From assembly GCA_005788075.1 (NCBI GenBank), contig SXZC01000053.1, positions 1 through 7,689 on the forward strand: a stretch of DNA of 7,689 bases, in the 5' to 3' direction. Made by a program: the position numbers and the translations under genes. Source of the DNA: Actinomycetota bacterium (lineage in GTDB: Bacteria; Actinomycetota; Thermoleophilia; Miltoncostaeales; Miltoncostaeaceae). Shown here piece by piece: positions 1-5,191 of the stretch (positions are counted from its first letter, which is position 1; each line of letters begins with the position of its first letter). A model generated the notes under the pieces. The model ran no database searches. It was not told the DNA's origin and saw only the letters and a program-made list of their open reading frames with translations.

Positions 1-1135
1 CGCGGCGCCCGAGGGCCGCCGCCTCGAGCAGGCCATTGGACGCCAGGCGATTCGCCCCGTGCAGGCCCGTGCAGGCGCACTCGCCCACGGCCCAGAGGCC
101 GGGCACGGTGGTGCGCCCGCGCAGGTCGGTGAGCACCCCGCCCATGCCGTAGTGAGCCGCCGGGGTGACCGGCACCGGGTCGCGCGCGAGGTCGATGCCG
201 TGCGCGGCGCAGAGCGCCGCGACCTCGGGGAACCGGGCGTGCACGCGCTCGGGGTCGAGGTGGGCGAGGCTCATCACCACGTCGCGGCCGGTCTCGCATG
301 CCCGTCGGAACACGGCGCGGGCCACGACGTCGCGCGGCCCGAGGTCTCCCATCGGGTGCACGCCCGCCATCACGGAATCGCCGTGGCAGTCGTAGAGCAT
401 GCCGCCCGCGCCGCGCACGGCCTCGCTCACCAGGGGGAGCGGGCTCGTGCCGGTGGCGAGCGCGGTGGGGTGGAACTGCACCATCTCCATGTCGGCCAGC
501 GCCGCACCGGCGCGGCGCGCGAGGGCAGGGCCGTCGGCCGTGGCGCCCGCGGGGTTGGTGGTGCGCGCGAAGAGGTGACCGGAGCCGCCCGTCGCCAGCA
601 CCACCCGGTCAGAGGCCAGCACCTCGCCCCCGGCCAGCAGCACGCCGCGGATGCCGCGGTCGTCCACCAGGAGGTCGTCTACCCGGCGGTGCTCGATGAC
701 GCCGATGCGCTCGTGGCGGCGCACCCGCAGCGTGAGGGCGTCGATCACGTGGCGCCCCGTGGCATCCCCGCCCACGTGCGCCACGCGGGGGAGGGAGTGG
801 GCGCCCTCGCGGGCGAGGGCCAGGTGACCGCGGTCGCGGTCGAACGCCACGCCGAGCGCGACGAGGTCGGCGATCACGCCGGGGGCGTCGGCGCACACGG
901 CGTCCGCCGCCGCGGCATCCGCCAGGCCGGCGCCTGCGAGGAGCGTGTCGGCGGCATGAGCCTGCACGGTATCCCCGGGGCCGAGGGCGGCTGCGATGCC
1001 GCCCTGCGCCCAGCCGGTGCTGCCCTCGCCGAGCGCGCCCTTGGTCACCACGAGCACGTCGCGGTGCGTGGCGATGCGCAGGGCCGCGGACAGGCCTGCG
1101 AGACCCGATCCCACGACCACCACGGGGTGATGCAC
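1..1135 (-). CDS. nadB: L-aspartate oxidase NadB (3' end cut by window)
   Basis: This flavoenzyme oxidises L-aspartate to iminoaspartate, the first step of de novo NAD synthesis; NadA then condenses the product to quinolinate in the cytosol. The 378 visible residues carry an N-terminal FAD/Rossmann motif (VVVVGSGLAGLSAAL, about 5-19), STGWAQGGIAAAL (39-51), REGAHS (109-114), EMVQFHPTAL (217-226), GPRDVVARA (266-274), AHYGMGGV (327-334) and GLHGANRLASNGLLE (357-371). The last motifs and the Glu, His, Arg and His of the active site match aspartate oxidase rather than succinate dehydrogenase flavoprotein. Family members are about 500-540 residues, so the C-terminal helical part lies beyond the left edge. 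I chose GTG at 1135 because the nine codons upstream of it (from an in-frame ATG at 1162) have A/T-rich third positions and overlap a regulatory repeat; ATG 1162 remains possible. Neither start has a Shine-Dalgarno. Confidence 0.93.
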   Translation of the reverse strand, partial: MHHPVVVVGSGLAGLSAALRIATHRDVLVVTKGALGEGSTGWAQGGIAAALGPGDTVQAHAADTLLAGAGLADAAAADAVCADAPGVIADLVALGVAFDRDRGHLALAREGAHSLPRVAHVGGDATGRHVIDALTLRVRRHERIGVIEHRRVDDLLVDDRGIRGVLLAGGEVLASDRVVLATGGSGHLFARTTNPAGATADGPALARRAGAALADMEMVQFHPTALATGTSPLPLVSEAVRGAGGMLYDCHGDSVMAGVHPMGDLGPRDVVARAVFRRACETGRDVVMSLAHLDPERVHARFPEVAALCAAHGIDLARDPVPVTPAAHYGMGGVLTDLRGRTTVPGLWAVGECACTGLHGANRLASNGLLEAAALGRR

Positions 1136-1137
1136 TG

Positions 1138-1158
1138 TGATTTTACGTCGAACTGACG
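1138..1158 (-). repeat. nadB upstream repeat, proximal copy
   Basis: This 21-bp element matches the copy at 1171-1191 at 19 of 21 positions, including TGATTTTACGTC at its left end on the plus strand. Inside it ACGTC (1145-1149) and GACGT (1155-1159) form an inverted repeat with a 5-nt spacer, the usual shape of a dimeric repressor site. It abuts the nadB start, so a bound protein would block transcription or initiation. The regulator is unknown. Confidence 0.6.
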
Positions 1159-1200
1159 TCATTTCACGGTTGATTTTACGTCAAACGGACGGACGCGCAA
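1140..1200 (-). promoter_or_regulatory. candidate nadB promoter
   Basis: Two TAAAAT hexamers read toward nadB, one in each repeat (1178-1173 and 1145-1140). The distal one has a weak -35 (TTGCGC, 1200-1195) at 16-nt spacing and would start transcription near 1163-1166. The proximal one ends only 4 nt before the GTG, short for a discriminator, so it may be operator sequence only. The stretch is clearly more AT-rich than its surroundings. Confidence 0.4.
1171..1191 (-). repeat. nadB upstream repeat, distal copy
   Basis: This is the second copy of the 21-bp element, 33 bp (about three helical turns) from the first, so proteins bound to both would sit on the same face of the DNA. It keeps the ACGTC-N5-GACG architecture (1178-1182 and 1188-1191). 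On the minus strand it contains TAAAAT, a possible -10 box for nadB. Confidence 0.6.
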
Positions 1201-1234
1201 GCGCCTCTGGTCGTTCCCGGCGCCTCGGAACGCG

Positions 1235-1261
1235 ACGGGGGCGGCTCATCGCCGCCCCCGT
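1235..1261 (-). terminator. strong GC hairpin, probable terminator of the small gene
   Basis: An uninterrupted 11-bp stem (1235-1245 with 1251-1261) closes a 5-nt TCATC loop; ten pairs are G-C. It starts 30 nt after the stop of the 69-residue gene and lies just before the nadB control region, which suits a terminator that insulates nadB. No T-run follows on either strand, so it would be of the U-tract-less kind seen in high-GC actinobacteria. A weaker 6-bp stem (CGTTCC 1212-1217 with GGAACG 1227-1232) lies beside it. Confidence 0.55.
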
Positions 1262-1290
1262 GCATGTCCAGACCTACGGGATCCCCATCC

Positions 1291-1500
1291 CTAGACCAGC
1301 GCGGACTCCTCCACGCGCTTGGCGCGACCGATGGCCGCCTGGAGGCGGTCCCATGCGCGCTCCTCGGCGGCGAGGTAGTCGTCCATGCTCGAGAACACCC
1401 CGGCTCCGCGCGATACCGCGAGGTAGTCCGACACGGCACGCTGGCGCATGCGGTCGAGCGCCGTGGCGGGTGCCGTGGTCTCGTCGGTAATCGCGTTCAT
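1291..1500 (-). CDS. hypothetical 69-residue protein
   Basis: I do not recognise this protein. It starts MNAITDETTAPATALDRMRQ and ends RAKRVEESALV. It has no cysteine, signal peptide or membrane segment, and looks largely helical and soluble, with mixed acidic and basic residues (DDYLAAEERAWDRLQAAIGRAKR near the end would form an amphipathic helix). The start is well supported: ATG at 1500 is preceded by GAGGAG at 1511-1506 with a 5-nt spacer, the clearest ribosome binding site in the window. Codon use has the G/C-rich third positions of the neighbours, which supports coding. It appears to be its own transcription unit, with an intergenic region upstream and a hairpin terminator 30 nt downstream. 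Confidence 0.7.
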   Translation of the reverse strand: MNAITDETTAPATALDRMRQRAVSDYLAVSRGAGVFSSMDDYLAAEERAWDRLQAAIGRAKRVEESALV

Positions 1501-1505
1501 CACAT

Positions 1506-1511
1506 CTCCTC
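1506..1511 (-). promoter_or_regulatory. Shine-Dalgarno of the 69-residue gene
   Basis: GAGGAG on the minus strand sits 5 nt before ATG 1500 and fixes that start over the out-of-frame ATG at 1505, which is followed directly by TGA. Most other starts in this window lack such a site. Confidence 0.75.
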
Positions 1512-1534
1512 GGGGTCGTCCCAAACAGTTCGGG

Positions 1535-1588
1535 GAGTAAGGCAGAAGCTGGACAACGATGCAAGGGGAACTGTCAAGGTTTGACGTA
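1535..1588 (-). promoter_or_regulatory. candidate promoter/operator region of the small gene
   Basis: The 112 bp between 1501 and 1612 hold no gene and are less GC-rich than the surroundings. On the minus strand there is a perfect -35-like TTGACA (1577-1572) without a good -10 at 17-18 nt, and a weaker pair TTGCAT (1564-1559) and TTACTC (1540-1535) at 18-nt spacing. The 10-mer TACGTCAAAC (minus, 1588-1579) is identical to part of the distal nadB repeat. Confidence 0.3.
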
Positions 1589-1612
1589 CATCGACGCGAA
1601 CTTATTCCTCCC

Positions 1613-1798
1613 CTAATCCGCCCCACCGGCCCCCGGGCCGGGGTTGTCCGCATCGCGCGGGCGGCTCCGGCGGCAGCGCTCCGAGCAGTAGCGCACCTCG
1701 TCCCAGTTGTCGGCCCACTTCTTGCGCCAGGCGAACGGGCGGCCGCACGTGGCGCAGGTCTTCGTCGGCAGGTCCCCCTTGCGCCGCATGCGGCCCAC
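1613..1798 (-). CDS. DUF2256 family zinc-ribbon-like protein
   Basis: This small basic protein of about 61 residues matches the DUF2256 pattern: a KGDLPTKTC lead, CATCGRPF, then WRKKWADNWDEVRYCSERC. Two cysteine pairs (CxxC at about 15-18 and CxxxC at about 38-42) probably bind one zinc. Function is unknown in the family; the Trp/Lys-rich middle suggests nucleic-acid or protein contact, which is inference. The start is either GTG at 1798, only 3 nt after the stop of the nuclease-fold gene, or ATG at 1789; the conserved part begins after both. Close packing implies co-transcription and translational coupling with the upstream gene. The Pro/Gly/Asp-rich tail (about 47-61) is not conserved in the family as I know it. 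Confidence 0.85.
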   Translation of the reverse strand: MGRMRRKGDLPTKTCATCGRPFAWRKKWADNWDEVRYCSERCRRSRPRDADNPGPGAGGAD

Positions 1799-1801
1799 GC
1801 G

Positions 1802-2377
1802 TCAGGCCGCCACGCCGGACGATCGCCGGCCGCCGGGGGAGAGCAGCTCGCGCGAGATGTCCTCGCGGTCCCAGAGGATCACCCCGGTGCTCGCGGCCAG
1901 CTCGAGGGCCGCGGGCGTGAAGGTGCTGTTGGTCACCACCATCGCCTGGTCGGTCCCGTAGTGCAGTCGAGCGGCCGCGGCCTGCTGCACGGCCGCCACG
2001 CCCACCGGCCGCGCCTGCCGCTTGGCCTGCACCACCACCTCGTCCACGGCGCCGTGCCCCAGCACGAGGTCGGCGCCGAAGTCGCCGGTCACGCGGGTGT
2101 GGCGCACGCGCCAGCCCGCCGCGCGGAAGAGGATCGCCAGCCAGTCCTCGAACTCCTCGCCGCTCATCTGATCAGCCGCGCCCAGCCCGCGCCGTCGTGC
2201 AAGGCCGTCGCGGCTCCTGCGCGACCAGCTGCCGATCGCCAGCGCGAGCGTGACGGCCCCGCCCACCACCACGGCGACCACGGCGGGGGCGAAGAGGGCC
2301 AGCACCACCACCAGCACGCCGCCGGCGATCAGCCACGTGAACATCTCCATGCCCAGCCAGCGCGCCATGCGACCCAT
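1802..2377 (-). CDS. membrane-anchored Mrr-type restriction-endonuclease-fold protein
   Basis: The 191-residue protein has two predicted membrane segments (about 12-32 and 33-50), a basic linker (WSRRSRDGLARRRG) and a C-terminal PD-(D/E)xK domain of the Mrr_cat type. Visible landmarks are GEEFEDWLAILFRAAGW (73-89), TGDFGADLVL (97-106, catalytic Asp 103) and VVVQAKR (114-120, the Q-x-K variant of the motif), followed by VVTNSTFTPAALELA (147-161). All nuclease residues are present, so it should be active on DNA. Short membrane-linked Mrr-domain proteins without a methylase are common in bacteria and their role is poorly known; no partner methylase is visible here. ATG 2377 is the chosen start; ATG 2368 and upstream GTG 2395 or ATG 2455 are alternatives, the latter two running into the divergent promoter. 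None has a good Shine-Dalgarno. Confidence 0.82.
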   Translation of the reverse strand: MGRMARWLGMEMFTWLIAGGVLVVVLALFAPAVVAVVVGGAVTLALAIGSWSRRSRDGLARRRGLGAADQMSGEEFEDWLAILFRAAGWRVRHTRVTGDFGADLVLGHGAVDEVVVQAKRQARPVGVAAVQQAAAARLHYGTDQAMVVTNSTFTPAALELAASTGVILWDREDISRELLSPGGRRSSGVAA

Positions 2378-2403
2378 GGGCAGATGTTCGCGCACGCCCC
2401 GGC

Positions 2404-2431
2404 GTGACCTGCTCCCCCGTGCGTCTAGCGT
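2404..2431 (+). promoter_or_regulatory. candidate promoter of the three-gene plus-strand operon
   Basis: A -35-like GTGACC (2404-2409), a 16-nt spacer and a -10 TAGCGT (2426-2431) are followed by 7 nt and then the GTG start at 2439. Transcription would begin at or next to the start codon, giving a leaderless message. The divergent nuclease-fold gene starts about 60 bp away. Confidence 0.45.
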
Positions 2432-2438
2432 TCGCGGG

Positions 2439-2927
2439 GTGGAGGTGACGCGCATTCACGACGGGCTCTGGCGGTGGTCGGTGCGGCGGGACGGCATCGA
2501 GCTCGCCTCCGCCTACCTCGAGCACGGCGAGGTGATGCTGCTCGTCGATCCGGTGCTCCCCGGGCCGGGGGACGACCTCTCGCGCTTCGAGCGCGCGATC
2601 GCGCGCGACCTCGAGCGGCTCGGCGGCCCCGCCCGGGTGCTCCTCACCCGCGCGCATGACCCGCGCGATGCCGAGGCCCTCGTGGCGATGACCGGCGGCA
2701 CGCGGTGGACCGCGGGGCAGGATGCGCCCCCGGGCATCGAGGTGATGCCGGTCGCCCACGGGGACGACGTCGCATTCTGGTCGGTCGTGCACCGCGCCCT
2801 GATGCCGGGCCGTGCGCTCGTCGCGGACCGCGGCGCGCTCGTGGCGGCACCCGGCGTTGACGCCGCCCCGCTTCTCGCCCTCGACCCCGCGGTGATCATC
2901 CCCTCGGTGGGGGCGATGCCCTCCTAG
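2439..2927 (+). CDS. degenerate metallo-beta-lactamase-fold protein
   Basis: The 162-residue protein resembles the MBL-fold group with an opening HDGLWRW, a strand-turn leading to VMLLVDPVLPGPGDDL (about 31-46), and VLLTRAHDPRDAEAL where active members have the T-H-x-H-x-D-H metal motif. Here the first His, the Asp and the last His are replaced (R, P, R) and only one His remains, so zinc hydrolase activity is unlikely. GRALVADRGAL and AVIIPSVGAMPS match the later fold segments. At 162 residues it is shorter than typical relatives (200 or more), so it may be a binding or structural protein. GTG 2439 is favoured by the -10 box 7 nt upstream; GTG 2445 is possible. Its TAG stop directly touches a GTG that could start the next gene. 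The family call rests on weak similarity seen by eye. Confidence 0.6.
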   Translation: MEVTRIHDGLWRWSVRRDGIELASAYLEHGEVMLLVDPVLPGPGDDLSRFERAIARDLERLGGPARVLLTRAHDPRDAEALVAMTGGTRWTAGQDAPPGIEVMPVAHGDDVAFWSVVHRALMPGRALVADRGALVAAPGVDAAPLLALDPAVIIPSVGAMPS

Positions 2928-2940
2928 GTGGCGCAGCCGG

Positions 2941-2946
2941 TACGGT
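2941..2946 (+). promoter_or_regulatory. possible -10 box before the DHPS-family gene
   Basis: TACGGT lies 8 nt before ATG 2955 and has the TANNNT form seen before other starts in this window, but there is no recognisable -35. It could allow a separate leaderless message inside the operon, or be chance. Confidence 0.25.
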
Positions 2947-2954
2947 TCGCGCCG

Positions 2955-3878
2955 ATGCCCGACCCCACGCCCCTCCTGGCCGAGATGGCCGCCCTCGCGG
3001 ATGCGCACCCGGACGCCCTGCGCGCACCGGTGCGCGCCTTCGACATCGGCGGCGTGCCATTCGACGCCGACATCCGCCCGGCCATCATGGGGGTGGTCAA
3101 CCTCTCGCGCGACTCCTGGTATCGCGAGTCGGTGTCGCCCTCACCCGAAGCGGCCATCGAGCGCGGGCGGGTGATCGCCGCGCAGGGAGCGATGATCATC
3201 GACATCGGCGCCGAGTCGACGATCCCCGGCGCCGAGCGCGTATCGCCCGAGCAGCAGCTGGCCGGCGTGCTGCCGGTCATCACCGCGCTGCGCGAGGACG
3301 GCATCGTGAGCTCGGTGGAGACCTACTCGCCCGACGTGGCGCGCGTGGCGCTGGCCGCGGGCGCGGGCGTGCTGAACCTCACGGGCGTCGAGCGCGAGGA
3401 CGAGATGTACGCGGCCGCCGCCGAGCACGACGCCGCCGTGATCATGTGCTTCGTGCAGGGGGCGAACGTGCGCGAGGTGCAGGACCTCGTGCTGGGCGAC
3501 GATCCGATCCCCGCCCTCATCGACCACTTCGGGCCGCGCCTGGAGCGCGCGCAGGAGCTCGGCGTGGAGCGCCTGTTCGTGGATCCGGGCCTGGGCTTCT
3601 ACTACGGCAACCTGCTGGACGGCGAGGCGCGCGTGCGCCATCAGGCGAAGGTGTTCCTCAACACCTTCCGCCTGCGCGTGCTCGGGTGGCCCGTGTGCCA
3701 CGCCCTGCCGCACGCCTTCGACTTCTTCCGCGAGGAGGTCCGCACCGCCGAGTCGTTCTTCGCCGTGCTCGCGGCGATGGGTCGCACCGGCCTGTTCCGC
3801 ACCCACGAGGTGCCCCGCGTGCGCGCGGTGCTCGACACCATGCAGGCCATCGAGGAAGGGGGCATCAGCGGGTCATGA
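2955..3878 (+). CDS. divergent dihydropteroate synthase family protein
   Basis: The 307-residue protein has the TIM-barrel landmarks of dihydropteroate synthase, which joins a pterin pyrophosphate to p-aminobenzoate in folate synthesis: MGVVNLSRDSW (45-55), GAMIIDIGAEST (78-89), a VET strand (121-123), ALAAGAGVLNLTG (132-144), VDPGLGFYY (209-217) and a final FRTHEV (281-286). Several signature positions differ from true FolP: NLSRDSWYRES for the usual N-x-TPDSFSDGG, NLTG for NDVSG, and MCFVQG where FolP has a Met-His. This suggests a paralogue with another substrate, although folate synthesis cannot be excluded. ATG 2955 was chosen; GTG 2928, directly after the previous stop, would add nine residues. 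The TGA stop overlaps the ATG of the MFS gene by 4 nt, so the two are translationally coupled. Confidence 0.8.
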   Translation: MPDPTPLLAEMAALADAHPDALRAPVRAFDIGGVPFDADIRPAIMGVVNLSRDSWYRESVSPSPEAAIERGRVIAAQGAMIIDIGAESTIPGAERVSPEQQLAGVLPVITALREDGIVSSVETYSPDVARVALAAGAGVLNLTGVEREDEMYAAAAEHDAAVIMCFVQGANVREVQDLVLGDDPIPALIDHFGPRLERAQELGVERLFVDPGLGFYYGNLLDGEARVRHQAKVFLNTFRLRVLGWPVCHALPHAFDFFREEVRTAESFFAVLAAMGRTGLFRTHEVPRVRAVLDTMQAIEEGGISGS

Positions 3879-5191
3879 GGACGGGGTCGCAGGGTGAGCA
3901 GGTGCTCGCGCGCCTCGACGCGCTCACCACCTGGCCGTACCGCCCGCAGCTGCTGGTGGCCGTGGGCGCCGCGTGGTTCTTCGCGTTCTTCGATGTGGTG
4001 AACATCGGATACGCGCTGCCCGTCATCTCGGAGCAGTTCGGCGTGTCGTCATCGCAGGCCGCCATCGCGGTGACGCTCGGCCTCGTGGGCTACGTGGTGG
4101 GCTCGCTGCTCGATGGCCTCATCGCCGACCGCAAGGGTCGCACGCTCGCCCTCACCCTGTCGGTCATCGCCTTCTCGGTGGGCAGCATCATCGCGGCGCT
4201 GTCCCAGGACCTCACGTGGCTCTGCGTCGGGCGCTTCATCGCCGGAATGGGCATCGGGGCCGAGATCGCGGCCGCCACCGCGTACATCGGCGAGATCTCG
4301 CCATCCCGCCTTCGCGGGCGCGCGGGTGGCCTGGCGGCCGCCTGGGGCTACGTGGGCTTCGCCGTGGTGCCCTTCGTTTCGATGGCGCTGGTTCCGGCGT
4401 TCTCATGGGGCTGGCGCGCGCTGTTCCTCATCGGCGCCGTCGGCGGGCTGATCATCCTGCCGCTTCGCCTGCACCTGCCCCGCTCGCCGCGCTGGCTCGT
4501 GGCGGTCGGACAGGTGGACGAGGCCGACCAGGTGGTGGCGGCCGCCGAGACGCGCGCCCGCGAGAAGCCGAGCCGGCTGCGCGTGACGCAGGTGCCCGTC
4601 GATCGCCCGCCGCCGGTGCGCAAGCCCCACGACTTCGTGGTGTTCGCCGCGCTGTTCGTGGGCGTGTGGTTCGCGTACTACATCGGCAACTACGGGTGGC
4701 TTACCCTCGCGCCCACCCTGCTCACCGACCAGGGCTTCTCGCTCAGCACCAGCATCGCGTTCCTGTCGGTCACCGGAATCGGCTTCGTGGTGGGCGCATT
4801 CACCGCATTCGGCGTGGCCGAGCGCATCGAGCGCAAGATCTCGATCATCGCCGCGCTCGTGGTGTGGGCGGCCGCGCTCACCATCATCGGCCTCGCGCCG
4901 TCGGGCGGGGTGATCATGGCGTTCGGCTTCATCGCGTCCGCGACGATCGGCTTCGCCGTGCCGATCATGTACGTCTACACGGGCGAGCACTTCCACTCGG
5001 CCCAGCGCGCTCGCGGCGTCTCGATCTCCGATGGCACGGGCCACATCGGCGGTGCGATCGCGCCCTACGTGGTGCTTCCCGCCGCCGGCGTGTCGTTCGC
5101 GTGGGGCATGGGCATCATGGCCCTCACCGGCGTCGTCGCCGCGGTGCTCGTGATGTTCGGCCGCCGCCTGAACGGCGCCCCCGCCGACTAG
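3875..5191 (+). CDS. MFS metabolite transporter, sugar-porter/NiaP-like
   Basis: The 438-residue inner-membrane protein has about 12 membrane segments in two halves joined by a basic loop (about 211-252). Motifs are FFDVVNIGYALPV in the first helix with acidic Asp 40, the motif A loop DGLIADRKGR (80-89), GRFIAGMGIGAE (119-130), PSRLRGR (143-149), PRSPRWL (202-208, the sugar-porter PESPRWL position) and YTGEHFHSAQRARG (368-381). These place it near the proton-coupled sugar/aromatic-acid/niacin group; the substrate cannot be read from sequence. The start overlaps the upstream stop (ATGA at 3875-3878), so it is translated with the DHPS-family protein and may carry that enzyme's substrate or product (inference). 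The stop overlaps that of the convergent methyltransferase gene. No convincing terminator lies between them. Confidence 0.88.
   Translation: MRTGSQGEQVLARLDALTTWPYRPQLLVAVGAAWFFAFFDVVNIGYALPVISEQFGVSSSQAAIAVTLGLVGYVVGSLLDGLIADRKGRTLALTLSVIAFSVGSIIAALSQDLTWLCVGRFIAGMGIGAEIAAATAYIGEISPSRLRGRAGGLAAAWGYVGFAVVPFVSMALVPAFSWGWRALFLIGAVGGLIILPLRLHLPRSPRWLVAVGQVDEADQVVAAAETRAREKPSRLRVTQVPVDRPPPVRKPHDFVVFAALFVGVWFAYYIGNYGWLTLAPTLLTDQGFSLSTSIAFLSVTGIGFVVGAFTAFGVAERIERKISIIAALVVWAAALTIIGLAPSGGVIMAFGFIASATIGFAVPIMYVYTGEHFHSAQRARGVSISDGTGHIGGAIAPYVVLPAAGVSFAWGMGIMALTGVVAAVLVMFGRRLNGAPAD

Noticed and set aside
59..1156. 365-codon open frame on the plus strand, antisense to nadB
   Set aside because: It is a GC-bias shadow: the minus strand holds clear NadB motifs throughout, and the plus-strand product is low-complexity Ala/Gly/His/Arg with no domain.
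1154..1161. TGACGTCA perfect palindrome
   Set aside because: It resembles a eukaryotic CRE but is 8 bp only and is explained as part of the proximal nadB repeat.
1581..1608. Plus-strand promoter-like TTGACG with TATTCC at 16-nt spacing
   Set aside because: No plus-strand gene follows for about 830 bp, and TATTCC is a poor -10; it overlaps the shared half-site instead.
1559..2407. 282-codon plus-strand open frame covering the nuclease-fold and DUF2256 genes
   Set aside because: The minus strand encodes recognisable domains over the same bases; the plus-strand product is His/Ala/Arg-rich without motifs.
3446..3874. N-terminal extension of the MFS frame back to 3446
   Set aside because: This part overlaps the DHPS-family gene in another frame and is Arg/Pro/Gly-rich; the transporter starts at the ATGA overlap.
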